From assembly GCA_002633025.1 (NCBI GenBank), contig NMRB01000148.1:178678-242677 (forward strand): a stretch of 64,000 bases of DNA, read 5' to 3'. The notes beneath the pieces are model-generated. The model searched no databases. It saw only the letters and a program-made list of their open reading frames with translations, and was not told the origin of the DNA. Positions 11,053 through 22,688 of this stretch are shown here, piece after piece. The position numbers were made by a program, and so were the translations under genes. This DNA comes from Notospermus geniculatus (taxonomy: Eukaryota > Nemertea > Pilidiophora > Heteronemertea > Lineidae). Numbering within the stretch: the stretch's first letter is position 1; every line of letters begins with the position of its first letter.

Positions 11053-14000
11053 TTTTGAGATAAGGGACCATCCGAGTCCCAGGCATGTGCTAACCTCGAG
11101 GATGGTGGGAAAAATTGCAAGGAGATAAAGAGGGTCGGTGCTGTATGGAGTCCTAATGGAAAGATCGAACCCGACACACAGACGTATGCTCACCATGGAA
11201 TATTTCCGTATGATCGTGCCCTGGGCCTTTTTGGGGGACATTGCAGTTTGTTAGCTGGGGAGATGGTCTTCAAGCTCAAGCTGCGTATTCTTTTTTACAG
11301 GAGGGTGAGTGCTCATGGCATTATTCTTTGTTTACAATAGATTTAAAATAAATTGCAGCGAATCGCATGTGCTTTCTTTTCAATGGTCGTAACAATTTGT
11401 CAAGAGCCTCCTGAATCAGTGTCGCCTCGTTCTGGGTCAACGCAGACGACTTTGTTTTGTAACTGCCACGCTCCAGAGTGGATGCTGCGTATGCCCATCA
11501 AATATCGTGATATTATAATAATAAACAGTAATGAGGAAATTAATGAGGCTTTGTTTCCGCATAAAATATCCTCCGTTTCGGCCGCGTTTTAGTTTTTGCG
11601 GAACCCGACTCAAGTTGGCGGGAAGCCACGACTGCGCGTGCCGGCGCCGCACGGGCTCCGCTTGCGCAGATCAAGCAGTCACGTGTCTATCCGCTACCGT
11701 ATTGATAATAACGGCATAGGGGGAGCTCTGATGTGACTAGGTTGGGAATTTGTTGAAATTGGAAGACGGGAAACAGCACGCCCCGTCTTCCTATGAGTTT
11801 AATTAACGGAGTTCGCAGTGTGGCGGGACAACCTCCCTGGCCTCTAGCAGTGATCGTCTCAGCTATAATTGGACCCAAACCCCTGATTAGTTAATCAGAC
11901 AATTATTGAATCAGTTTTGCGTTTAGCAATGTTTGAGCCCAAGGCGTATTATTATCCAAACCATTATTTTCTATGACTATAGATATAAAGACACGACAGC
12001 GCTGGGTCGTGGTATATCGGCGAAGAGACAAAACCTCTATTTTGGATTCCAACTCTAATAGCGTATACTCGTTATAGAGTTCAATACGTCATTTATTTTG
12101 ATTGTATTGGCTTCTTCGGAACGCGCAGTGCGTCCAATTATTTATTGCTAAGAAATCAGGGGATCGCTTGAGCATCCTATCAGGACACGGTTGGTGGGAC
12201 ATAGAATCCTATCATCCACTTAGATCTTCACTCCTCCACCAACCATAATGATCATCATACCTTTATTATGATAGAAATAGCTGGAGTAATTAGTGGAGGA
12301 GCCATGAATTGGTCTTAATAAGACGAGAAGGTTGATGAACCGCAACATCACTTGAATAGGACCTGTAACGAGATCATTAGACCGACAGCCCATGGAGTGT
12401 CGCTTATAACATCAACAATATTGCACCAACAATGACAATGTTATACTCTCAATGGTTTATGGGATAAATTTCACCTCTGATTTCTCAATTTCTTATTGGT
12501 TCAATTGTTGAAAATGTCTGGAGAATGAAAGTTTTTTTTTTTTAATTTCTTGTTTTCTTGTGGGTTTTGTTCGTAAATCGCAACTACCACCTGGGCTTGT
12601 AACTTGAACACGTCTTCTTTCCATTCTTGGTATTAAGGGTTGATCTTGTTTTTCTGCCATCCACGCCCTGATGGTCCAAGTCACATTCCCCTAACTCCTT
12701 GTGACTTTGAAACGTCTCCTTTAGATGATGAACCGTGATAGGCGCATTAGTGTCTCATTCAATTAATGCAGGCTCACCAACCAGGAATCCCAGAACAGGA
12801 AATGGTAGACATGCGTAGAAAGCATGGCCTAATGGCTGAAGCAGGCGAGCGGGTCGGTATGAAACCAGAACGCCTTGGGCGGTGGAACGAAACCCTTTTT
12901 CTAATGTGTTGATGCTGGGGAGGAAATGCACTGTCATCGGTGACAAGGGAGAACGGAGAAAGAGGAAGGTTTCATCTTCAGTCGGCAATGGTTCGTTTGA
13001 TATGCGAGACATACGGTTTTTCACCTTCCTTTTGTATGCGTCCTCCATTTGGAGAGCACGTTAGCTAAGAATCCACACCTCCGCATAGAACGGTGAAAGA
13101 ACCTCAAAGTGCCTTTATGTCTTAAGAGTCGAATTTCTGAAAAAACTAGGCGTCTAGTTATTTTTGTGTTTTCCCCGCATTTCTGTCGAACAAATGTAAA
13201 AGTGACAAAGTTCATTTTGCGGTAATTGAGAAGTGTCATGATATAAAATTTCTGCCATCGCTTGCCGCGATTTCAATGGGGATTTTTCTTTTAAAATGTG
13301 CACCGCATAATGGGGATATTTTTAAAAAAGATCAGTACGTATATGTTGTAGGTGATTTTATACCTATGAAATGCGAGACTTTTTTTCTTTGGGCTGTATG
13401 ATAAAAGTTACATCAGGTTTTACTCATAACTCGTCAAATGCTATTTTCAACAATTTCAGACGAACGAGAAAAATATTTTTTCTTAAATTATAAGGAATTT
13501 GAGTTCAGCAGCTCGCCTTTAAAGTGTCAAAGTTGATGATAAAGTGCTTAGGTGAAAGCAATGACACAAACCAACAAACAAGAAACTTATGAAGTTTTAG
13601 AAAAACGTTCTTACAAAATAGTGGTAAAATAAAACGGCGCGAAATTTTGTTGCGCTGACTGACTGGGAGGGTCTACAAAATTAGGCCTACCAGCACTCGT
13701 TGTCCGGCGTCGCTTTTGTGCTTGGAGAAAAGGCACTGTTGCAAGAACTCAAAACTTTTCTGTATGAAAACGATTAAATTTCCGAGATTGTATCCGAACA
13801 GTTTTCCATACAAGCTGACAAGTAGAGTTCTTATGTGACATCACTATTTGCTAAACCAGTGTAACCGCGACCTGGGACGAAAGAGATTTCAACTATATTA
13901 TTGCCCAGTATAATATGTCAAATCTGTACAGATCTTTTGACACCATATTATTCGAACTTTATTGTCATCTTCGGAGAAAAAAAGGGACAACCTATGTACT

Positions 14001-14941
14001 GTACCGAACGAACCTTTCCAGGGACTCTTACAATGGATGACGTGGGTCCTGTGTACTGCTTCGTACCGATGCACGTGCATTTCTTTAAAAACGTTCTGCA
14101 ACCATTACATCAATGCATTGAAGTGTGTTTTGAATTTCTCATTTTTCATCTATAAGATTTGAAACATGATATGCACGGTAGAAACATTGAGAACTTTTCA
14201 TTTAGGTCCCGTCGAGTTGTGACAGTGTCCAATGTAAATGTACTACAAAATTTAAAGTAAAAGCATTTGCTAGCTTTTATAAATACCAGCCATTGTGAAA
14301 GCATCCTTATTCCACCCCGCAGGCATCTCTCTGATTCCCTCGAGGACCTGTCCTCCGATCATATAACGACGATGGATATCCCGCGGGCTATCATATCGGT
14401 GTTAAATAGATTTTTATGGTTATTGCAGTTATTAAGTCATTTGTCTGTGCGTTCATCATCTCACTACGATGATAAATGTGGATGATAGTCATGGCAGGGT
14501 ATGTTAACAGCAGGAACAATAGAAATTTGCGACTTTAGTATAGTTTAGTCATTCATTAGTTGTACGATTGGTACAGCATGAAGTTCCTTTTTTGTCGTCT
14601 GTTTGAAGTGTTGGTGAATCTTTTTCTCTCATCGGGTTCAATGGACATCAGAAATGTCGAAATATCAATCCGGATTCCATACGTATCGAAATCGCTGGCG
14701 CGGATCCAAAGGGGGCGCCCCCTTTTGGCCAAAAAATCTGTAAAATCGACCGTGAAATTCTGGAATTTGGAGCAATTAATCATTGAAATTCGCCGCAGAT
14801 TTCAATGTTCCTAGCACAGTGCGCCCCCTCTTTTCCCAAATCCTGGCCGACCCGCCCCTCAATCGTAGGCCTACTGGTATTTGTAGGTCAGAAAAATGAC
14901 CCAGTTATCAGGTCGTCCGCTTAAATCGACATCTTCCTCAC
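11053..14941. other. Non-coding stretch, little recognised
   Basis: No exon or complete repeat was identified. Seen are an AAAGGGGGCGCCCCCTTT palindrome at 14708-14725 and a half copy of the AAGTAAAAGCATTTGCTA repeat near 14256-14280. Short open frames show no family motif. Confidence 0.5.
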
Positions 14942-15369
14942 TAAGCGAAACTATTTCCAAGACAGCAAAGATAGAGATATCTATTTTTGATGAAAGTTAT
15001 TATTTACTACCAAGACGATGCTGGCATTTGACAGCTCCAACGGTCCTGCACCTTTCCAATAGACGGCGCTGGTGGTTATACATTTCCGATATGCTTTCTG
15101 TTCTGAACACGTGTCGCATCCACTTCGGTTGACTCGTCTTCTTCGATCGTATACTGAGTATAGGTTTTCCATAAACAGAAATGATGGACGAGGGCAAAGC
15201 TTGTGAGGGGGAATTTCATGCTCGGCAACCTTGTTGCCTGATGCCCTCCGTGTTCGTCTGATGAACTGGCATGCCTTTTCTACCATTTTATTCGATTTTT
15301 TCTGAGGTGGTCTGTTCTCTGTTCCCCATGGAGCAGCCACACGTCAGAACTAACGCTGCGTGTACACTG

Positions 15370-15490
15370 GCAAAAGGGACTTTTGGCAAAGCTCCGTATC
15401 GTTGGTCCGTGTCACGTATGACGTATCGAGTTAATGCATTTTCTATCGCGATACGGATCGACGATACGGCACCTTGCCAAAAGCCCCTAA
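15370..15490. mobile_element. Palindromic MITE (copy A)
   Basis: GCAAAAGGGACTTTTGGCAA and CTCCGTATCG on the left face CGACGATACGG and CCTTGCCAAAAGCCCCTAA on the right. No target duplication was assigned. Confidence 0.65.
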
Positions 15491-16219
15491 TATTTTTTCC
15501 AGAATTTGAACAACATTCATGATCAGCACGATCTTTTGATCCTATATCCACTCAGGCTGCCAACAAATTATGGCAACACTTGAACAACGTGTTGGAAAAC
15601 TCACCAGACACATTTGCCCAACACACAGTGGTTGTTACCCTGAATGTTGGAAAAATGTTCCCAGTGTACTCAGTCCTTAACAGCCATAGCTTTGTTTTTG
15701 GACCTGAAAAAACATCTTTTTTTTTAACCAATAACGGACTTGAACTCGAATATTCATCATTAAAGATTTCAAATATCTTTTATTTTCAATATATAACAGT
15801 CGTTCATAGTACTGTTAGTTTTAAGCACCACTTTTGTGAAAAATATACCGATTTAAATACAATGCACGTGGCCAGAAACTTACTGAACATAAACGAGATG
15901 TTATAACATTATTTTTGGAATAAAATTACAATTTTGTCTTGTTGTTTACAGAAATGTACAGTGGAAAATACCGAAAGAAAAATGTCCATGCGTTTCAAAC
16001 GTTTTGCTCATTAAGTGGAAAATCTTTCAAAGGCTTGCTCTTCTCAACATTAAATTCTTACTGCCAGCGCATAGCGTCAAAAAAGACAACAATTTTCGAA
16101 ATGGATGTTACTTTTTTTTTCATTTTCGACGACTTTCGGATATCTTTTCTCCAGATTTCCGCCAGTACACCTCGTGTTCATGTCGATTACACATTGAACA
16201 TAATGATATTGCTGAAAAT

Positions 16220-16312
16220 CACCGTTCATGTACATACATTACATCATGTACATACATTACATGTACATGTATGATGTACATGTGTGATGTACATTGCATG
16301 TACATGTATGTT
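16220..16312. repeat. ACATGTACAT microsatellite
   Basis: TACATTACATGTACATGTATGATGT-type alternation. The copy-B equivalent (19760-19812) is shorter. Confidence 0.75.
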
Positions 16313-16392
16313 AAAAATAGCAGAGCAAGAAAATATGGACATTTCCCTTCCCGGGTATATTCCCAATTAACGTTTAGGCATCTTGGACATAA

Positions 16393-16469
16393 GGCCACAT
16401 TCTTGAGTGTAGTCGTTGCACTAGATCAGCTTGCATCTCTGCGGGTTCGAACCCCCGTAAGCCGTGGCC
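16393..16469 (+). pseudogene. tRNA-like sequence / SINE head (copy A)
   Basis: GGCCAC (16393-16398) pairs with GTGGCC (16464-16469) across 77 nt, and GGGTTCGAACC (16443-16453) is a B-box. The D-arm and A-box are poor (GTGTAGTCGTTGCAC). No pol III terminator follows closely. Most likely a tRNA-derived repeat. Confidence 0.5.
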
Positions 16470-17047
16470 AATATCCTTCACAATACAACAATCATTAAGT
16501 ACAAGCACAGGAAAGAAAAAAACTACATGATGTAAACGATCCCATTTCTCCAAGCCTTGTTCTAATACCAATTCCAAGAGTACACCTTTGCCAGCATTTG
16601 TCTGTGTATTTAACAGAATGATAGAGAGACAGTTCATTTAGTGTCATTGAGGGTAATGTGTAATTGCTCTGGGATCTGACAAGTTTAATACTTAATACTA
16701 CCGGTACTACCTAAGCCTCAACTAAAAATGCAGAAACTGTGGCCCGCTAGTTTTATTGGGAGATACACCAAAATCGCTGTTGTAAGATCATGGAAACCTG
16801 GCTTTGCCATTGGGATCTATAGCTCTTGCAATAATATCATTTCAAAAGCGTCCGAGTCAGTGTCTGGACTTCGATTCGACAAAGGCCTGCTGTGTGTCAG
16901 CAGTCAGCAGTACCGGCCATCACCAACAGGAGAAGCTGGACTCAAGCAGTGCCAGCCCCATGTGACCTTACAACTACGATTTTGGTGTATGACAAAGCAG
17001 GCCAATACATCACCGTTACCGCTCCAATCTAAATGCCCGAGCAGTTT

Positions 17048-17236
17048 TTAAAGCGAATCGACGGCGGATTCTGTTTACATTTGGCTGGTGTTTGTAAACA
17101 CAAAATTCAGCCAATCAGAATGCACGAAAATTTCTTTGTTGACATTCTGGAGAAGTTTGTTTACATTTTTTTGAAAATTCGTCCCCTTTCAAATTCTATT
17201 TCTAAATCAAATTTTTTCGCTTTCGATTCGCTTTAA
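17048..17236 (-). mobile_element. TTAA-flanked MITE, copy 2, with empty site in the paralogous copy
   Basis: TTAA at 17048-17051 and 17233-17236 flanks AGCGAATCGA...TCGATTCGCT. In duplication copy B the same locus reads cagtttttaagcattcc with a single TTAA (about 20514-20520), so this is a precise insertion. The orientation is opposite to the copies at 8489 and 59490. Confidence 0.92.
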
Positions 17237-17484
17237 GCATTCCAATAGGAGGCATCTTTGAAAGGAAACATACTGTACATGTAAGTTTAATTCCAACAAC
17301 AATCCATTATTTCCCAATTGACAGTTTGAGGCTTTTTTTAATAGACTAGACACACATCTTAGAAATAAAATGCAGAATACGTTCAGTGAATTATTCCAAA
17401 TCGGTGATGGCAAACAAGTATTAAATGCAATTCATCCTCTTGATAGCTGTAAACAGCATTGTAAAGCGTGGTAAAGACATCACT

Positions 17485-17711
17485 AAAGCCCCAGTCACAT
17501 ATCCACTCCGGGGCCCGTACGGCGAGTAAAAACAGAAATTTTGGCCAATTTCTACGGTGCCCGGTTTGATCCAGCCTACTTTCCGCCTATCTATTGAGGC
17601 GATTTCGGCATGATTCATCTTAGATCCGAGTTTCAGTCTCTAAAATCCGCAGCAAGCCGCTGGGTGGGGAAAATCGTACGGGGCCCGGTGCATTATTGTG
17701 ACCTAGGCTTA
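17485..17711. mobile_element. Foldback element at the junction between duplication copies
   Basis: AAGCCCCAGTCACA and CCGGGGCCCGTACGG on the left face CGTACGGGGCCCGG and TGTGACCTAGGCTT on the right. It fills essentially all of the spacer between the two copies. Confidence 0.65.
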
Positions 17712-18135
17712 AGCGAAACTATTCCAGGACAGCAAAGATAGAGATATCTATTTTTGATGAAAGTTATTATTTACTACCAAGACGATGCTGGCATTTGACA
17801 GCTCCAACGGTCCTGCACCTTTCCAATAGACGGCGCTGGTGGTTATACATTTCCGATATGCTTTCTGTTCTGAACACGTGTCGCATCCGCTTCGGTTGAC
17901 GCATCTTCTTCGATCGTATACTGAGTATAGGTTTTCCATAGAAATGATGGAAGAGGGCAAAGCTTGTGAGGGGGGAATTTCATGCTCTGCAACCTTGCCT
18001 GATGCCCTCCGTGTTCGTCTGATGAATTGGCATGCCTTTTCTACCGGGCCATTTTATTCGATTTTTTCTGAGGTGGTCTGTTCTCTGTTCCCCCATGGAG
18101 CAGCCACACGTCAGAACTAACGCTGCGTGTACACT

Positions 18136-18257
18136 GGCAAAAGGGACTTTTGGCAAGACTCCGTATCGTTGGTCCGTGTCACGTATGACGTATCGAGTTA
18201 ATGCATTTTCTATCGCGATACGGATCGACGATACGGCACCTTGCCAAAAGTCCCTAA
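18136..18257. mobile_element. Palindromic MITE (copy B)
   Basis: Counterpart of 15370-15490 in the second duplication copy, with a few substitutions. It is followed within about 15 bp by the 768-bp inverted-repeat element. Confidence 0.65.
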
Positions 18258-18269
18258 CATTTTTTTCCA

Positions 18270-19037
18270 AAAGGGGCTGGAAGGTGAAAAATCAAAAAGT
18301 CCAGTTCTGCGCCCGTAAGTCATACAGACTTCAAACTTGCAGGGATGATACATTATAGGGTGGAGACATCACTTTTGGGTAACATGGAATAATTGCATGG
18401 TTATGACCTAATTAAATTAAACAATGGATTTTTCACCTGCAGAAAAATCTGTGAAAATGATGTTATATTTTGGCAAGAACGGGTAGGCAGTTTAAGCAGG
18501 GGCTTATCTTTGGATTAAAACCCTAACATTTAAAAAAAATATTTTGTTTTTATGAAAAAAGGGCTTTGAAGAAGTCACCACTTTGGGTGTAAACCATGGA
18601 TAGAAGACCCAAATATTCTTGCCATAATCAGCACACCATAACACTGACATAACACTTCACAGAATGTGGGTCAGGCCTAGGAAAAGGGACAGGTCCATTC
18701 AGTTGTTAGTCAATTTTTATCATGAGTGGCCTAACCAGAGGTGTTGGCAATCAGGGCTATTGTCACCTTTTCATTCACTGATTCACTAGCCTGGTCTCAC
18801 CTAGTCTGAAAGGAAATGACTGGCAAAGATTATGCAACCCACCCCCATGGATGGTCAATAAAGCCCTATTCCCTGACTATTGAACTCGGCATCATAAGGT
18901 CAAGTCAGAAATGGATAAGCGTGGGTCACTGGAGTGTTTTTCTTTTCATTTTTGTTATGGACATTCCAACCATTACTCATATCCCCTCTTACAGGCGCAG
19001 AACTGGACTTTTTGAATTTTCACCTTCCAGCCCCTTT
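18270..19037. mobile_element. 768-bp non-autonomous element with about 48-bp inverted ends
   Basis: The left end AAAGGGGCTGGAAGGTGAAA, then AAAAAGTCCAGTTCTGCGCC and CGTAAG, is mirrored by CTTACAGGCGCAGAACTGG... ending TTCCAGCCCCTTT. It is absent from copy A at the matching point (about 15500), which proves insertion or clean loss. The interior has only short open frames and no transposase. Target duplication could not be resolved. Confidence 0.85.
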
Positions 19038-19890
19038 GAACAACATTCATGATCAGCACGATCTTTTGATCCTATATCCACTCAGGCTGCCAACAAATTA
19101 TGGCAACACTTGAACAACATGTTGGAAAACTCACCAGACACATTTGCCCAACACAGTGGTTGTTACCCTGAATGTTGGAAAAATTTTGCCAGTGTACACA
19201 GTCCTTAACAGCCATAGCTTTGTTTTTGGACCTGAACAAACATCTTTTTTTTAATCAATAACGAACTTGAACTCGAATATTCATCATTAAAGATTTCAAA
19301 TATCTTTTATTTTCAATATATAACAGTCGTTCATAGTACTGTTAGTTTTAAGCACCACTTTTGTGAAAAATATACCGATTTAAATACAATGCACGTGGCC
19401 AGAAACTTACTGAACATAAACGAGATGTTATAACATTATTTTTGGAATAAAATTACAATTTTGTCTTGTTGTTTACAGAAATGTACAGTGGAAAATACCG
19501 AAAGAAAAATGTCCATGCATTTCAAACTTTTTGCTAATTAAGTAGAAAATCGTTCAAAGGCTTGCTCTTCTCAACATTAAATTCTTACTGCGAGCGCATA
19601 GCGTCAAAAAAGACAACAATTTTCGAAATGGATGTTACTTTTTTTCATTTTCGACGACTTTCGGATATCTTTTCTCCAGATTTCCGTCATTACACCATTT
19701 ACACCTCGTGTTCATGTCGATTAAACATTGATCATAATGATATTGCTGAAAATCACCGTTCATGTACATTACATGTACATGTATGACGTACATTGCATGT
19801 ACATGTATATTAAAAATAGCAGAGCAAGAAAATATGGACATTTCCCTTCCCCGGTATATCCCAATTAACGTTTAGGCATCTTGGACATAA

Positions 19891-19967
19891 GGCCACATTC
19901 TTGAGTGTAGTCGTTGCACTAGATCAGCTTGCATCTCTGCGGGTTCGAACCCCCGTAAGCCGTGGCC
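19891..19967 (+). pseudogene. tRNA-like sequence / SINE head (copy B)
   Basis: Same 77-nt sequence as 16393-16469 within duplication copy B, with the GGCCAC/GTGGCC ends and GGGTTCGAACC B-box kept. Confidence 0.5.
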
Positions 19968-20770
19968 AATATCCTTCACAATACAACAATCATTAAGTAC
20001 AAGCACAGGAAAGAAAAAAACTACATGATGTAAGTGATCCCATTTCTCCAAGCCTTTGCTAATACCAATTCCAAGAGTACACCTTTGCCAGCATTTGTCT
20101 GTGTATCTAACAGAATGATAGAGAGACAGTTATTAGTGTCATTGAGGGTAATGTGTAATTGCTCTGGGATCTGACAAGTTTAATAATTAATACTACTACC
20201 TAAGTCTCAACTAAAAATGCAGAAAATGTGGCCCGCTAGTTTTATTGGGTGATACACCAAAATTGCTGTTGGAAGATCACGGAAACCTGGCTTTGCCACT
20301 AGCTCCTGCAATAATATCATTTCAAAAGCGTCAGTGTCTGGACTTCGATTCGACAACGTCCTGCTGTGTGTCAGCAGTACCGACCATCACCAACAGGAGA
20401 AGCTGGACTCAAGCAGTGCCAGCCCCCTGTGGACCTTACAACTACGATTTTGGTGTATGACAAAGCAGGCCAATGCATCACCGTTACCGCTCCAATCTAA
20501 ATGCCCGAGCAGTTTTTAAGCATTCCAATAGGAGGCATCTTTGAAAGGAAATATACTGTACATGTACATGTAAGTTTAATTCCAACAACAATCCATTATT
20601 TCCCAATTGACAGTTTGAGGCTTTTTTTAATAGACTAGACACACATCTTAGAAATAAATGCAGAATACGTTACTTTAGTGAATTATTCCAAATCGGTGAT
20701 GGCAAACAAGTATTAAATGCAATTCATCCTCTTGATAGCTGTAAACAGCATTGTAAAGCGTGGTAAAGAT

Positions 20771-21108
20771 AACTAATTTAAGTAAATATTATACAACCTA
20801 TGCGACAAAAAAATCTATTGCACAATGTTCAGACTAGAATCAACTCATCCAATGGAATTACTGTACACAAGATACCTCAAAACTGCAGAGGCAGGAGAAA
20901 ATTTAAAGCAGCGCACCCTGTAGGCCTACGGAGGAACTGATCAAAAATACCATAATGATAATTTGTGATTTTTAATACGGGTACTTAACCCTTGCCCTGA
21001 ATAGTGCTTGAAACTGCAGTCAGCTATGTTAATCAGAATATTATGGGATGTTTCGTACTCAATTCTTGCAAAAAAGTAAACAGGTCATGTGGTTTCCTTA
21101 CAATATCA
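20771..21108. other. Non-coding stretch, nothing recognised
   Basis: AT-rich sequence between duplication copy B and the TAGGGAGTTTT MITE. Confidence 0.5.
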
Positions 21109-21238
21109 TGGAGTTTTCGCAAAGCCCCCGAAACGCCAACGCGAACGTCTATCCTTCTGTTCGGGGCTCTCTTCGTGGCATCGAACAATGGGTTTGGCGT
21201 TCGCGTTGGCGTTTCGGGGGCTTTGCAAAAACTCCCTA
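21109..21238. mobile_element. Palindromic MITE, GAGTTTTCGCAAAGCCCC family, copy 1
   Basis: Arms: GAGTTTTCGCAAAGCCCCCG and AAACGCCAACGCGAACG, mirrored on the right and ending CTCCC-TA. The left border has lost TAGG. The centre ATCGAACAATGGGTTTGG is the same as at 58238-58369. Confidence 0.85.
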
Positions 21239-21370
21239 ATATCTCAGCTGATGGCCCGCAAAGTACAAATGCCAGGCATTCTAAAGAAGATTGGCAGTTC
21301 TCCGTGACAACTTGGTTAGACCATACCACATTGCATTTTGACTAAATCGTTATTAATTTTAATCGTAAAC

Positions 21371-21455
21371 TGATGACGTCATCACAAGCATGGCGTGTGA
21401 TTGGTCAAAATATATAATAGGCCTATGTGGGAGATTGAGATGATAGTTTCACTCA
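21371..21455 (+). promoter_or_regulatory. Promoter-like cluster: CRE, inverted CCAAT, TATA
   Basis: A perfect CRE palindrome TGACGTCA (21374-21381) is followed by GATTGG, an inverted CCAAT box (21399-21404), and then ATATATAAT (21410-21418). A pyrimidine-A start-like sequence (tttcact) lies 35-40 bp further. Order and spacing resemble a core promoter pointing away from the ETS gene's 3' end, but no coding exon was recognised downstream on the plus strand. It may be chance in AT-rich sequence. Confidence 0.25.
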
Positions 21456-21545
21456 GAAGAAGAGGCAAATAAGAAGTTGTTTACATTTTTACCATTCTAG
21501 GGTTATCCGTTCATCGTCATCGATGTTTCGCGTTTGACTTCCGAA

Positions 21546-21551
21546 TTTAAT
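21546..21551 (-). promoter_or_regulatory. erg: Candidate polyadenylation signal (ATTAAA on minus strand)
   Basis: About 0.2 kb beyond the stop codon the minus strand reads ATTAAA, the commonest variant of the AATAAA signal; another lies at 21363-21358. No AATAAA on this strand was seen between 21748 and 21340. This is only a short motif in AT-rich DNA. Confidence 0.25.
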
Positions 21552-21747
21552 GGTAAAATTAATGTATACACATGTACCTCAGCTTCGCATTTGCCCCTTC
21601 GGCTATCCTATCCTTTCATAGAATATCCCCCTATTTTGCAATCCGATGAAACACAATAAGTTATGTTGTCCTTTTTACACATATTTACAACGTAATAAAT
21701 ACAAAAGACGGCTTTGAAAAGTCCTGAATTCAGTCACTTCATAAAGT

Positions 21748-22277
21748 CTACGCATAGTACGAACCAATATGTGACGTCATATGCCCTGAATGATGTGTCA
21801 TCGCGTGATTGGCTAAACTTGGATACATATTTGCACTAGCGGATGACCAATAGCTAGACGGAGAGGTGAAGAAACCGGATGTTGTTGACGGAAGAGGCGC
21901 ATGCGCATTCATGAAATTTAACTTGGTGTTGTGGTGATAACTAGACATGAACAAGTCCTGTTGGTATTTATAGGCAGTTGGGTCGGTTGTTGTCGGCTGC
22001 ATGGCTTGTGCTAATCCAGCAAAGTCAAATTTATAAGCGTATCTTTTCCCATGGACTTTGGTCATAATGTTCTTATCGTAATAATAACGTAAAGCACGGC
22101 TGAGTTTGTCGTAATTCATATTTGGTTTGGATTTCCTTTCGCCCCATCTTCTCGCTACCTCGTCCGGGTCCGAGAGTTTGAACTCCCCGTTCGTTCCCTC
22201 CCACGTGATGCAGGCCGAGTTGGAACTGTCGCTTAGTAACTCGAGTAGAAACTGCCACAGTTGTATCTGGCCACTAC
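21748..22277 (-). CDS. erg: Terminal exon: complete ETS DNA-binding domain and C-terminus (ERG/FLI1 family)
   Basis: This exon encodes 175 complete codons plus stop (TAG at 21750-21748), entered in phase 1 after a tctatctttgcag acceptor. Counting from its first full codon, residues 3-85 form the winged helix-turn-helix ETS domain: [12 protein letters not shown] (helix 1), WEGTNGEF, the [20 protein letters not shown] segment, and the recognition helix [12 protein letters not shown] with the two DNA-contacting arginines at about residues 60 and 63. Then comes [13 protein letters not shown]. This is almost the vertebrate ERG/FLI1 sequence as I recall it, differing at a few conservative positions. 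The domain binds GGAA/T sites in the nucleus. Residues 86-175 are a Ser/Thr/Tyr/His-rich tail ending SHIGSYYA, comparable to the SHLGTYY end of vertebrate ERG, so the C-terminus is intact. No frameshift or missing key residue is seen. Confidence 0.97.
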
Positions 22278-22510
22278 CTGCAAAGATAGAAAAGGGGCGA
22301 AACGTTAGAAGATGAATACATATTCAGCTCTACGTGTTTTTATTTAATGGAAAATAAGACACCACTATTGAGACACTTTACTCGACCGCCAAGAGTCTGT
22401 GATCTTGGGGAACTTCTGATGGAAAAAAGTGAACGCTTTGAGAAGATTGCAGTTACTGGTTCAGACTTCGTAACTGTTTTAACTTCTGGTAGCTCGACTA
22501 GAAAGTGCCT

Positions 22511-22545
22511 GAGGAAGACCCCGATTGGGGTCGAAAATTTGTGAG
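22511..22545 (+). repeat. GACCCC/GGGGTC hairpin module, copy
   Basis: CTGAGGAAGACCCCGATT then GGGGTCGAAAATTTGTGA: a 6-bp perfect stem with a 4-base loop followed by GAAAATTTGTGA. The same module lies in both arms of the foldback at 2451-2691 and, truncated, near 33823. Confidence 0.7.
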
Positions 22546-22688
22546 ATTAAAAATTAGAAAGTTAAAAAGCCTCGCTATTCTAAATAAATCTAAAGTCTAG
22601 GTTGCTGGGATATTCGGGAGTTAAGAAATCGCTAATTAACGAAACACCAACGCCAACTTCTGACGTATATTTACATGTAGGCCTACAT

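Larger units (their letters stand above)
14942..17480. repeat. Segmental duplication 2, copy A
   Basis: Matches 17709-20770 in the same orientation, starting TAAGCGAAACTATT and ending AAGCGTGGTAAAGA. It contains a TTAA MITE at 17048-17236 absent from copy B, and lacks the 768-bp element of copy B. There is no gene; a tRNA-like sequence (16393-16469) is shared by both copies. Confidence 0.9.
17709..20770. repeat. Segmental duplication 2, copy B
   Basis: Tandem partner of 14942-17480, separated from it by a palindromic spacer (17485-17711) and with no N at the junction. Differences are scattered substitutions, small indels and the two large presence/absence insertions. Confidence 0.9.

Noticed and set aside
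14708-14725. AAAGGGGGCGCCCCCTTT palindrome as a regulatory site
   Set aside because: A single short palindrome with no supporting context.
22073-22258. Open frame on the minus strand overlapping the ETS exon
   Set aside because: Out-of-frame shadow of the ETS coding sequence.
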